Assembly (NCBI GenBank): GCA_050011895.1
Contig: JBEKIF010000094.1
Coordinates: forward strand, 1 to 11,939
Origin: DATBGO01 sp050011895
GTDB taxonomy: Bacteria; Actinomycetota; Actinomycetes; Streptosporangiales; Streptosporangiaceae
Direction of reading: 5' to 3'
DNA: 11,939 bases
Shown piece by piece: positions 1 through 6,252 of this stretch. Numbering within the stretch: position 1 is the stretch's first letter; each line of letters starts with the position of its first letter. The translations under genes and the position numbers were made by a program. Under the pieces are notes generated by a model, which worked only from the letters and a program-made list of their open reading frames with translations, did no database searches and was not told the origin of the DNA.

Positions 1-848
1 ATCACCGGCAGGAAGTTCTACGCGACGGGCAGCCTGTACGCGGACTGGCTCGACGTGCTCGGCCTCGGCCCGGACGGGGCCCCGCTGACCGCGCTGGTCC
101 GGGTGGACCAGCCGGGCGTGGAGCTCATCGACGACTGGCCGGGCTTCGCCAGCGGACTACGGCCAGCGGCAGCGCCAACTACAGCCGAGCCAGGATCGAC
201 GAGGGCGACCTGATCCCGCTCGCAGAGCGCAACGCGTCCCTCGCCTCTTTCTACCAGATCGCGATGCTGGCCGTGCTGGCGGGCATCGCCGGCGCGCCGC
301 TGCGTGACGGCATCGCCGCGCTCCGGGCTCGCAAGCGGAACTACCGGCACGCCCTCGCCACGGTGCCTACCGATGACCCGCAGCTGCTCCAGGTTCTCGG
401 CCGGATCTCCGCGCTGTCGTTCGGCGCCCACGCCGCGCTGGACCGCGCCGCCGCGGCCCTGGACCTGGTCGCGGACGCCCGGATCGCCGACGCCGACGCG
501 GCCGCCCTGGAGGATCTCCTCATCAGGGCGAGCATCGCCACGTCCCAGGCGCAGATCGTCATCATCGACGCCGCGCTCGAGGCCACGACGATCGTCTTCG
601 ACGCCCTCGGCGCGTCCGGCACGTACGAGACTCTGCGGCTGGACCGGCACTGGCGCAATGCTCGCACGCTCGCCTCCCACAACCCGCGGATCTACCAGGA
701 GCGCATCATCGGCGACTGGCTGGTCAACGGCGCCAACCCGGTCACCGCCACCTCCGGCTTCGCGGCGAAGCCCGGTGCCGGGGCCGGGGCCGGGGCCGGG
801 GAGGAGGTCGGCCCCGCGAACGTAGCCGCCAACGTGCCGGGCAGCTGA
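1..848 (+). pseudogene. DszC/SfnC-type flavin-dependent monooxygenase (acyl-CoA dehydrogenase fold), 5' partial, frameshifted
   Basis: The 5' end lies outside the window. Frame 1 reads from base 1 as an acyl-CoA dehydrogenase middle domain (ITGRKFYATG, then LIDDWPGF) but hits a stop at 211-213. From about base 150 the same protein continues in frame 3 (QRTTASGS) and runs to the stop at 846-848. Restoring one G at about 148 turns the break into GFGQRTTASGS, matching the GFGQRLTASG stretch typical of the DszC family. The C-terminal helical domain is well kept, including DRHWRNARTLASHNPRIYQERIIGDW (motifs RHWRNAR and SHNPRIY). DszC relatives use FMNH2 and O2 to oxygenate sulfur compounds; the neighbouring ssuD fits sulfur scavenging. 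The exact substrate cannot be told. The tail after residue NGANP is a low-complexity Gly-Ala stretch made by a hexanucleotide repeat. The break is either a true inactivating mutation or a sequencing error. Confidence 0.85.
777..801 (+). repeat. GCCGGG hexanucleotide repeat, four copies
   Basis: Four perfect tandem copies of GCCGGG run from 777 to 800, followed by one more G. They encode the alternating Gly-Ala tail of the DszC-like protein, so copy-number change by slippage would keep the reading frame. Confidence 0.9.
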
Positions 849-889
849 TCACCCCGAACGCGCGCCCCGCGGTCCCGCCTATGCGGATC

Positions 890-2209
890 TTACGACGTTC
901 GCTCGCGTGCCCGAGTCGTCAGCGGCCGCGAACCGGATGGCGCCGCCGCTGGGCGAGGCCCGTACCCGCTCGCCCCAAGCTCATCCGCGCCACCGCCGTC
1001 CGGCACTCCCGGGTCCGGCCGGGAGCCGGAACTCCCAGAAGTCCCGGAAGCCCCTGGAGGCACCCACACTCCGCGCCTGCGCAGCTCGGGCAGGACGCCC
1101 TCGCCGAACCAGTACGCCTCTTCCAGGTGCGGGTAGCCGGAGAGGATGAACTCCGAGATACCTAGCGCGGCGTACTCCTCGATGAGATCGGCCACCTGCG
1201 AGTGGCTGCCGACCAGGGCGGTGCCGGCGCCACCGCGGACCAGCCCTACCCCGGCCCACAAGTGCGGGTAGATCTCCAGGTCGCTGGCCGGCCCACCGTG
1301 ACGGTAGGACGCGTGCAGGGCGACCATCCGGTCCTGGCCGGTCGATTCGGTGGTGCCCAGGACCCGCTGGGCGCTCTCGATCTCAGCCGGATCCAGGTGA
1401 TCGAGCAGCGCGCCCGCCACGGCCCAGGCCTCGTCCTCGGTGTCGCGGGCGATGACGTGCAGCCGGATGCCGAATCGCAGCTCCCGGCCTTCCGCCGAAG
1501 CCAGGCCGCGGATCCAGGCCAGCTTCTCCGCCACCTGAGCCGGTGGCTCGCCCCAGGTCAGGTAGGTGTCCGCGTATCTGGCCGCGACCGGTCCGGCGGC
1601 CGCCGATGAGCCGCCGAAGTACACCCCGGGCACCGGCTCCGGCGGCCGCATCACCGTGGCCCCTTCGACCTGGTAGTACTGGCCGGAGAAGTCGAACGGC
1701 TGACCGGACCAGGCGCCCCGCACGATGGCCAGGAACTCGGCGGTGCGCGCGTACCGTTCGTCGTGCGACAGGTGGTCGCCGAACCTGCGCTGCTCGGCCG
1801 CCTGGCCTCCGGTCACCACGTTGAGCAGCAGCCTGCCCCGGGAGAGCCGCTGATATGTCGCCGCCATCTGGGCGGCCAGGGTGGGCGAGATCAGTCCAGG
1901 GCGAAAAGCAACCAGGAACTTCAGCCGAGTGGTCTGCCCGATCAGCGCGGCGGTGGCCAGCCAGGCGTCCTCGCACCACGTGCCGGTCGGGGTGAGCACC
2001 GCCTCGAACCCGAGCTGCTCGGCTGACCTGGCCACCTGCGCCAGGTAATCGATGTCCGGCGGCCGTTCCGCGAGGGCCGCACTGGCTCCGCTGGCCGCAC
2101 TGGCTCCGCTGGCCGCACTGGCGTCGGCCAGGGGCAGGCTATGCCCCCGGCCGACGATCGTGCGGCCGTCACCCGAGGTAGGCAGGAACCAGTCGAAGGT
2201 CAACGTCAT
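890..2209 (-). CDS. ssuD: FMNH2-dependent alkanesulfonate monooxygenase SsuD (LLM class)
   Basis: A 439-residue bacterial-luciferase-like TIM-barrel enzyme that cleaves alkanesulfonates with FMNH2 and O2 to aldehyde and sulfite in the cytoplasm, using reduced flavin from a partner reductase not seen here. It aligns by eye along nearly its full length with E. coli SsuD: WFLPTSGDGR at the N-terminus, TWCEDAW (Cys79), YLTWGEPP (217-223), GIRLHVI (His251), the mobile loop GLVRGGAGTALVG (Arg325) and SGYPHLEEAY (Tyr359). The catalytic Cys, His, Arg and Tyr of the family are all present. The ATG at 2209 is preceded by GGGAG about 9 bases away. E. coli SsuD is 381 residues; this one is longer because of an Ala/Ser-rich insertion at 30-46 and a low-complexity Gly/Ser/Pro tail after about 385. 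It lies 38 bases behind the ssuC stump and probably shares its promoter. It is convergent with the DszC-like pseudogene. Confidence 0.93.
   Translation of the reverse strand: MTLTFDWFLPTSGDGRTIVGRGHSLPLADASAASGASAASGASAALAERPPDIDYLAQVARSAEQLGFEAVLTPTGTWCEDAWLATAALIGQTTRLKFLVAFRPGLISPTLAAQMAATYQRLSRGRLLLNVVTGGQAAEQRRFGDHLSHDERYARTAEFLAIVRGAWSGQPFDFSGQYYQVEGATVMRPPEPVPGVYFGGSSAAAGPVAARYADTYLTWGEPPAQVAEKLAWIRGLASAEGRELRFGIRLHVIARDTEDEAWAVAGALLDHLDPAEIESAQRVLGTTESTGQDRMVALHASYRHGGPASDLEIYPHLWAGVGLVRGGAGTALVGSHSQVADLIEEYAALGISEFILSGYPHLEEAYWFGEGVLPELRRRGVWVPPGASGTSGSSGSRPDPGVPDGGGADELGASGYGPRPAAAPSGSRPLTTRARERTS
2075..2122 (-). repeat. 18-bp tandem repeat inside ssuD
   Basis: Two full copies and 12 bases of a third copy of GGCCGCACTGGCTCCGCT occur in tandem. 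On the coding strand they give the repeated Ala-Ser-Ala-Ala-Ser-Gly stretch at SsuD residues 30-45, an insertion not present in E. coli SsuD. The period is a multiple of three, so the frame is kept. Confidence 0.9.
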
Positions 2210-2247
2210 GAGTGGTCGCTCCCGTACTCGAAGTGAACTCCCTGATA

Positions 2248-2430
2248 CTAATGGCGCGGACTATGGAGGACGATCACGACGACCGGGCTGATGAAGCGAT
2301 ACCAGCTCCGGTGGCGGCTGCGCCGGGCCGGTGATCTCGCCGCCCCACGCGCCGCGCCGCTGCTCGGCGCGACGGCGGTCAGTTCGGCCTGGTTGCGCAC
2401 GATAGGGCGCGTTTCGGCGGTTTCAGGCAT
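2248..2430 (-). pseudogene. ssuC: Truncated sulfonate ABC transporter permease SsuC, N-terminal stump only
   Basis: Sixty codons starting at ATG 2430 behind a good ribosome site (GAAGGTGGGG). The product begins MPETAETRP, has a polar Ala/Ser/Arg-rich cytoplasmic leader, then WYRFISPVVVIVL, which resembles the start of the first membrane helix in SsuC-type permeases (usually followed by a Trp-Gln pair). It then diverges at once into HSPRH and a TAG stop. Permeases of this family are about 250-300 residues, so most of the protein, including all but the first helix and the EAA loop, is gone. ssuD follows 38 bases later. Neither ssuA nor ssuB is visible. Identification rests on a short segment and on the ssuD linkage; another binding-protein-dependent permease is possible. 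Confidence 0.65.
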
Positions 2431-2492
2431 GGACCCCACCTTCAGATGGAGCGAACCGGGTTTATGGCTCTGCGTACGGGCGGACGATAAGT

Positions 2493-2620
2493 CCTGGGCG
2501 GCTGAGCCCTCGCGGGTTGAGCCCTCGGCAGCCTTGGGGGCTGAGCGCCATGCCCAGGGTCCTGCGAAGCTCAGCGCTGAGCGGCGCGAGACGGCTGACA
2601 GGTCGCGCTCGCTTGCGAGC
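2493..2620 (-). promoter_or_regulatory. Structured leader of the ssuC-ssuD transcript
   Basis: The predicted 236-base 5' leader between the transcript start and the ssuC ATG is rich in self-complementary segments. These are GCTCGC/GCGAGC in 2607-2620, the perfect 14-bp palindrome GCTCAGCGCTGAGC at 2569-2582 that contains the leader-peptide stop, and GCCCAGG (2552-2558) pairing with CCTGGGC (2493-2499). No match to the SAM-I or SAM-IV riboswitch cores was recognised by eye. It could form alternative hairpins for attenuation. Confidence 0.35.
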
Positions 2621-2666
2621 CGAGATCGGTGTAGAGGCACGCTACTAGCAGCTCGGGGTAACCCAT
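2571..2666 (-). CDS. Putative sulfur-operon leader peptide, leaderless, 31 aa
   Basis: The ATG at 2666 falls exactly where the predicted transcript starts, 7 bases after the -10 hexamer, so this would be translated as a leaderless mRNA. The peptide starts MGYPELLVACLYTDLG and has SxASATC after it, with Cys codons at positions 10 and 23. The L-x-x-D-L-x-x-x-A-S-A-x-C pattern resembles, from memory, the short peptides annotated as putative leader peptide before cysteine, sulfate and sulfonate genes of Streptomyces and relatives. The stop TGA (2571-2573) falls inside a 14-bp perfect palindrome, a suitable place for ribosome position to influence RNA folding. The inferred role is cysteine-responsive attenuation of the ssuC-ssuD operon. 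The two Cys codons are not adjacent, unlike the polycysteine leaders of mycobacteria, which weakens the case. Confidence 0.5.
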   Translation of the reverse strand: MGYPELLVACLYTDLGSQASATCQPSRAAQR

Positions 2667-2700
2667 GCCACCACAATAGGCCAATTGTCTACCTTGTCAA
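2666..2700 (-). promoter_or_regulatory. Promoter of the ssuC-ssuD operon
   Basis: On the minus strand TTGACA (2695-2700) is a perfect -35 box. A 16-base spacer separates it from TATTGT (2673-2678), a fair -10 box. The predicted start is base 2666, the A of the leader-peptide ATG. The -35 box is part of one arm of the palindrome at 2691-2719, so a bound repressor would block RNA polymerase. Confidence 0.65.
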
Positions 2701-2719
2701 TAGATTTTATTGACAAGGT
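2691..2719. promoter_or_regulatory. Perfect 12-bp inverted repeat, probable operator
   Basis: Arms ACCTTGTCAATA (2691-2702) and TATTGACAAGGT (2708-2719) are exact reverse complements around a 5-base centre. The site is AT-rich in a GC-rich neighbourhood and covers the -35 box of the ssuC-ssuD promoter. A dimeric regulator responding to sulfur supply would fit; no such regulator gene is in the window. A transcription terminator is less likely because the stem is AT-rich and there is no gene on either side that would end here. Confidence 0.65.
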
Positions 2720-2893
2720 CTTAAGCGCGTTGCCACGCTGCCTTCAGGCCGTCTTCCGAGCGAGGGAAATTCCGATGGGGCTGGTAGCCACCGCCCAAAC
2801 CAGCAGCACGCCGCTGGTATTACAACTTATCTGGTCCGCGGCGCTGTAGCCGGGAGCCAGTCCGCCCGATTGCGCCATCGCTGCAGGTCAGGC

Positions 2894-2915
2894 GCCACGG
2901 TGGTTCCGCCGTGGC
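2894..2915. terminator. Possible GC-rich hairpin terminator
   Basis: GCCACGG (2894-2900) and CCGTGGC (2909-2915) form a 7-bp perfect stem with an 8-base loop. No T-run follows on either strand. On the minus strand it lies downstream of qor (which ends at 3189), so it could end that transcript, but the evidence is only the hairpin. Confidence 0.25.
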
Positions 2916-2932
2916 ACCCGGGGGCAGACCTT

Positions 2933-2962
2933 CTCCTTTACGGCAACCTCCTTTACGGCAAC
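2933..2962. repeat. Perfect 15-bp tandem duplication
   Basis: CTCCTTTACGGCAAC occurs twice back to back with no mismatch, in non-coding DNA. Its perfection suggests a recent duplication. Confidence 0.85.
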
Positions 2963-3188
2963 CGGGCAGAATGCGGCGGCCGCGAAACCGGAAGAAAGGA
3001 CAAAGCCGCAGCTCAGCACCACTGTATCGAGCCCCTGGCCGGATCGAACCGCGGCGGCCTTGCAGCTGCTTTCGAGCCAGCTGCCACGGGCTCGGCGGGC
3101 CGCGGCGCAATGACCTGTTCATCTGCGTCACGAGCTCGCTCTACTCGCTCCGGGTGAACTGCCCAGGCGCACGGTACCCCGGGTGATC

Positions 3189-4160
3189 TCAGGCCGGGAG
3201 CAGGAGCAGTTTCCCCGTCGTGCGCCGCGCCTCCAGGTCGGCGTGGGCCCTGGCCGCCTCCGCGAGCGGGTACCGGCCGCCGATGCGCACCGTGAGCTGG
3301 CCGTTCTTGATAGAGCTGAACAGGTCATCCGCCCGCTGGAACAGCTCGTCGCGGCGGGCGATGTAGTCCACCAGCGTCGGCCGGGTCAGGAACAGTGACC
3401 CGCCGGTGTGGAGCCGTAGCGGGTCGACCGGGGGGACCGGGCCACTGGACACCCCGTACAAGACCATGTACCCGCGCGGGCGCAGCACCGACAGGCTCGC
3501 ATCGAAGGTCGCCTGGCCGACGCTGTCGTAGACCACCGCCGCGCCGGACCCGCCGGTGACCTCCCGCACCACGCCCGTGAAATCCTCATAGCTGGTCACG
3601 TAATGAGCGCCCGCCGCCCGGGCGAGCACTGCTTTGGCCGTGGTGGAGGTGGTCGCGATGACGATGCCGCCGCGCATGGAGACCATCTGGGTGAGCAGCA
3701 ACCCCACCCCGCCCGCCGCCGCGTGCACCGCCACCGGATCGCCGGGTGCCACCGGATAGGTGCTGTGGCACAGGTAGTGGGCGGTCATCCCCTGGAGCAT
3801 GACGGCGGCCGCGACCTCGAGATCCAGCCCGTCGGGAACGGGAACGGCACGATCGGCGGGGATGACAACCTGCTCCGCGTAGCTGCCCGGGACGCCGGTC
3901 CAGGCGACCAGGTCACCCACCGCGAAGCCGGCCACATCCAGACCGACCGCCGCCACTGTTCCCGCGCCCTCGGCGCCCGGTACGTATGGCACCCCGCCGC
4001 CGTAGGGCGGCCGGCCCTCCCGCTGGTAGACGTCCATGAAGTTGACCCCGGCCGCGGCCACCTCGACCAGCAGTTGCGCCGGACCAGGGCCCGGGTCAGG
4101 GCAGTCACTTGGCTGAAGGACTTCCGGGCCGCCGTGCTTGTTGACCACTACTGCGCGCAT
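3189..4160 (-). CDS. qor: NADPH:quinone oxidoreductase (zinc-independent medium-chain dehydrogenase/reductase)
   Basis: A complete 323-residue protein matching E. coli Qor in length and layout. It has the catalytic GroES-like domain first (GVNFMDVYQREG at 38-49, PYVPGAEGAGTV at 58-69), then the Rossmann domain with HAAAGGVGLLLTQ (146-158), VVYDSVGQATFD (209-220) and SLFLTRPTLVDYIARRDEL near the C-terminus. Zinc ligands of alcohol dehydrogenases are absent, as in this subfamily. It reduces quinones with NADPH in the cytoplasm, and homologues act in oxidative or electrophile stress. The ATG at 4160 follows AAGGATG at good spacing. A near-palindrome lies just upstream, and an ECF-type promoter at 4329-4356 points at it, so it may belong to the neighbouring sigma factor's regulon. 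The substrate is not determined by sequence. Confidence 0.92.
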   Translation of the reverse strand: MRAVVVNKHGGPEVLQPSDCPDPGPGPAQLLVEVAAAGVNFMDVYQREGRPPYGGGVPYVPGAEGAGTVAAVGLDVAGFAVGDLVAWTGVPGSYAEQVVIPADRAVPVPDGLDLEVAAAVMLQGMTAHYLCHSTYPVAPGDPVAVHAAAGGVGLLLTQMVSMRGGIVIATTSTTAKAVLARAAGAHYVTSYEDFTGVVREVTGGSGAAVVYDSVGQATFDASLSVLRPRGYMVLYGVSSGPVPPVDPLRLHTGGSLFLTRPTLVDYIARRDELFQRADDLFSSIKNGQLTVRIGGRYPLAEAARAHADLEARRTTGKLLLLPA

Positions 4161-4177
4161 GGTGCCATCCTTACGTA

Positions 4178-4193
4178 CTCATTAGCTGATGAG
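4178..4193. promoter_or_regulatory. Near-palindrome upstream of qor, possible operator
   Basis: CTCAT (4178-4182) and ATGAG (4189-4193) flank an AGCT core, a 16-bp site with a single mismatched pair, 17 bases before the qor start codon. A repressor bound here would cover the start of the transcript or leader. No HxlR or TetR gene, the usual partner of qor, is adjacent. Confidence 0.35.
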
Positions 4194-4328
4194 AACGGCA
4201 CCCGGTGCGATCATCATTCCGACGGTCGCGAGGCGGCTATCGCGACTGCGGCAAGTGGCATATGCGTGGAAGCGGCCGTGCTGGACATGATGTCCTCCTG
4301 GATACTCCGATGGTGCCTTCTCAGGGGG

Positions 4329-4356
4329 GAACAGGGCCGATCGGCGTTTCTCGACA
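4329..4356 (-). promoter_or_regulatory. Candidate ECF42-type promoter reading toward qor
   Basis: On the minus strand TGTCGA (4351-4356) is followed, after exactly 17 bases, by TGTTC (4329-4333). TGTCGA is the -35 motif I recall for ECF42 sigma factors; the -10 does not match the CG(A/T)C I recall. It mirrors the element at 4397-4424. Transcription would start about 160 bases before the qor ATG. Confidence 0.4.
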
Positions 4357-4396
4357 CCGGCCCCTGCGATCGGGTAGGACAAAGTCCGGTCGGGCA

Positions 4397-4424
4397 TGTC
4401 GAGAGCGTGGAGGCGGCTCCGTTC
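4397..4424 (+). promoter_or_regulatory. Candidate ECF42-type promoter of the YCII-sigma operon
   Basis: TGTCGA (4397-4402), a 17-base spacer, then CGTTC (4420-4424). The start point would be near 4432, about 67 bases before the YCII ATG. Recalled ECF42 promoters have TGTCGA at -35, so positive autoregulation by the sigma factor encoded downstream is the natural reading. The -10 half is an imperfect match. Confidence 0.5.
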
Positions 4425-4498
4425 CTCCGGTGAGAGCGCGCCGACCGGGCGTGCTGACGGTGGCCCGACGGGCTGTGATCTACCGGAGAGGAACGGCG

Positions 4499-4861
4499 AT
4501 GAAGTACTTGCTCATGATCTACGGCAACCAGGAGAAGTGGTCCAGCATCCCGGCCGAGGACTGGCCGCGCGAGATCGCCAAGCAGGACGCCTACAACAAG
4601 AAGTACACGGCGACCGGGGAACTGCTCGGCGGGTACGGGCTGGCCGACGCCGCCGCTGCGAAGCTGGTGACGCGCAAGGACGGGGTCCCGGCCGTCAGCG
4701 ACGGCCCCTACCTGGAGACGAAGGAGTACATGGCTTCCTTCTACCTCGTCGATGTCGAGAGCGAGGGGCGGGCTTACGAGCTCGCCGCGGAGATGCCGTG
4801 GGCGGACCAGAATCCGACCGAGGTCTGGCCGATCCTGCACGAGTCCGCGAGCGACGCCTGA
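4499..4861 (+). CDS. DGPF/YCII-domain protein
   Basis: A 120-residue protein, the usual length for the family. It has MKYLLMIYGNQEKW at the N-terminus, a predicted alternating alpha/beta fold, and SDGPYLETKEYMASFYLVDVES (67-88), the motif that gives DGPF proteins their name, here with Tyr in place of Phe. The ATG at 4499 is chosen over longer in-frame extensions because GGAGAGG sits at proper spacing and conservation begins at MKYLLMIYG. The biochemical role of DGPF proteins is not established; they are conserved partners of ECF42 sigma factors and the gene lies 17 bases before one here, probably in one operon. Confidence 0.92.
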   Translation: MKYLLMIYGNQEKWSSIPAEDWPREIAKQDAYNKKYTATGELLGGYGLADAAAAKLVTRKDGVPAVSDGPYLETKEYMASFYLVDVESEGRAYELAAEMPWADQNPTEVWPILHESASDA

Positions 4862-4878
4862 GGCCCAGGGCCGAACCG

Positions 4879-6141
4879 GTGACGGACGGAGTCCGGCGAC
4901 GCGTCGAGGACCTGCTGCGCGAGCTGGCGCCGCAGGTCCTCGGCACGCTCACGGGCCGCTACGGCCAGTTCGGCGCCTGCGAGGACGCCACCCAGGATGC
5001 GCTGCTCAAGGCCGCGCAGCACTGGCCCGAGGACGGGATCCCGCAGAGCCCGCGTGGCTGGCTGCTGACGGTCGCGTCCCGGGTCCTGATCGACGAGTCC
5101 CGCAGCGACAGTTCGCGGCGCCGGCGCGAGGACGCCGTCTTCGCCGCGACGCCGCAGTCTGAGCTGCTCGGCCGTCCCGCGGACTCGATCGCGGACCCCG
5201 GCGAGGCGGCGGCCGACCGTGACGACTCGCTGAAACTGCTGTTCCTGTGCTGCCATCCGTCGCTGTCCGTGCCCAGCCAGATCGCGCTGACGCTGCGCGC
5301 CGTGGGCGGATTGACGACGGCGCAGGTCGCCGCGGCGTTCCTCGTCCCCGAGGCGACGATGGCGCAGCGCATCAGCCGCGCGAAGGCGACGATCAAGTCC
5401 GGCGGGATACGGTTCGAGATGCCGGAAGGCCAGGCCCGCGAACGCCTGCGCGCGGTGCAGCACGTCCTCTACCTGATCTTCAATGAGGGTTACAACGCCT
5501 CCTCAGGCGAGGACCTGACCGCGCCGAGCCTGTCGGACGAGGCCATCCGCCTCACCCGCCTGCTGCGCCGGCTGCTGCCCGAGGACGGCGAGACGGCCGG
5601 CCTCCTGGCTCTGATGTTGCTGACCGATGCCCGGCGCCCCGCCCGCACGCTGCCCGACGGCGCCCTGGTCCCGCTGGCCGAGCAGGACCGTACACGCTGG
5701 ACGCGGGCCCCGATCGCCGAGGGCGTCGCCCTGATCTCCGAGACGCTGCCCCGCGGCGCGGTCGGGCCCTACCAGCTGCAGGCGGCGATCGCGGCGGTGC
5801 ACGACGAGGCGCCCACGATGGACGACACCGACTGGCCGCAGATCCTCGGGTTGTACGAGCTGCTGGAGAAGGCCGCGCCGAATCCGATGACGACGCTGAG
5901 CCGGGCCGTCGCGGTCGCGATGGTGCACGGACCCGAGGCAGGGCTGGCGCTGGTCGCCTCCCTGGAGTCCGACAGCCGGATTGTGCGCAACCACCGGCTC
6001 CTGGCCACCCGGGCACATCTCAGGGAACTGGCCGGCGATCACGACGGCGCCGCGTCCGACTACCTGGACGCCGCTCGGCGCACGGCCAGCATCCCCGAGC
6101 GGCGGTACCTCACCGGCCGCGCCGTCGCCCTGGACGCCTGA
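4879..6141 (+). CDS. ECF42-type RNA polymerase sigma factor with long C-terminal domain
   Basis: A 420-residue protein from GTG 4879. The N-terminal half is an ECF sigma factor: region 2 at about 15-80 (CEDATQDALLKAAQHWP, GWLLTVASRVLIDESRS) and region 4 at about 115-175, with helix-turn-helix LTTAQVAAAFLVPEATMAQRISRAKATIK (145-173). The C-terminal extension of about 240 residues carries the family hallmarks VLYLIFNEGYNAS (197-209), DRTRW (270-274), GPYQLQAAIAAVH (296-308) and NPMTTLSRAVAVAMV (335-349), thought to be TPR-like. ECF42 factors have no classical anti-sigma factor; the C-terminal domain and DGPF partner are thought to matter for control. The adjacent YCII gene supports the assignment. 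An open frame runs far upstream, but homology begins near the GTG; the ribosome site is weak (CAGGGCC), so translation may be coupled to the YCII gene. Confidence 0.93.
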   Translation: MTDGVRRRVEDLLRELAPQVLGTLTGRYGQFGACEDATQDALLKAAQHWPEDGIPQSPRGWLLTVASRVLIDESRSDSSRRRREDAVFAATPQSELLGRPADSIADPGEAAADRDDSLKLLFLCCHPSLSVPSQIALTLRAVGGLTTAQVAAAFLVPEATMAQRISRAKATIKSGGIRFEMPEGQARERLRAVQHVLYLIFNEGYNASSGEDLTAPSLSDEAIRLTRLLRRLLPEDGETAGLLALMLLTDARRPARTLPDGALVPLAEQDRTRWTRAPIAEGVALISETLPRGAVGPYQLQAAIAAVHDEAPTMDDTDWPQILGLYELLEKAAPNPMTTLSRAVAVAMVHGPEAGLALVASLESDSRIVRNHRLLATRAHLRELAGDHDGAASDYLDAARRTASIPERRYLTGRAVALDA

Positions 6142-6207
6142 CTCCCGGCAAACAAATCGCACGATCACCGCAGCCCGGTCGGACGTCAGGGCGCCGACCG
6201 TCGCGGT

Positions 6208-6234
6208 GACGACAGGCTGACCCGCATCTCGACA
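6208..6234 (-). promoter_or_regulatory. Third TGTCGA-type element, antisense to the sigma gene end
   Basis: On the minus strand TGTCGA (6229-6234) is followed after 17 bases by CGTC (6208-6211), a closer match to the recalled ECF42 motif than the two elements upstream. It sits 67 bases beyond the sigma stop and points back into it. No minus-strand gene lies downstream, so it would make an antisense RNA, be a relic, or be chance. Confidence 0.25.
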
Positions 6235-6252
6235 CCGTCGGGCCCGCTGACC

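Larger units (their letters stand above)
2720..3188. other. Gene-poor region between the ssu operon promoter and qor
   Basis: Neither strand gives a reading frame with recognisable protein similarity or a convincing ribosome site. The stretch contains a 15-bp tandem duplication (2933-2962) and a GC hairpin (2894-2915), listed separately. It is probably the scar of lost genes, because the ssu operon and its usual transporter partners are incomplete here, but no ancestor could be identified. Confidence 0.5.
4161..4498. other. Divergent regulatory region between qor and the YCII/sigma operon
   Basis: This 338-base stretch has no supported gene. Open frames run through it in several directions, including an in-frame extension in front of the YCII protein, but none has a ribosome site or recognisable product. 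It carries a near-palindrome beside the qor start and two mirror-image TGTCGA promoter-like elements, each listed separately. Confidence 0.6.

Noticed and set aside
264..848. A separate 194-aa gene starting at ATG 264
   Set aside because: It is the C-terminal domain of the DszC-like protein; family similarity continues upstream in the same frame to about base 150, and then in frame 1.
2291..2713. A plus-strand 140-aa open frame upstream of ssuD
   Set aside because: It has no recognisable product and lies opposite the ssuC stump, the structured leader and the promoter palindrome.
2721..2849. A plus-strand frame reading like an ABC permease tail (AREIPMGLVATAQTSS, then LQLIWSAAL)
   Set aside because: The similarity is a short hydrophobic impression only, with no start signal and an early stop; not enough to call a gene remnant.
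4205..4498. In-frame N-terminal extension of the YCII protein
   Set aside because: The extension has no similarity to the family, crosses the promoter-like elements, and the ATG at 4499 has its own ribosome site.
4753..4758. TGTCGA inside the YCII coding region, and another at 11221-11226 in the hydrolase remnant
   Set aside because: Both are in coding sequence without a matching -10 at 17 bases; the first shares 12 bases with the upstream element, probably by chance.
4396..4878. In-frame extension of the sigma factor through the YCII gene
   Set aside because: It overlaps a well-supported gene in another frame and carries no sigma domain sequence.
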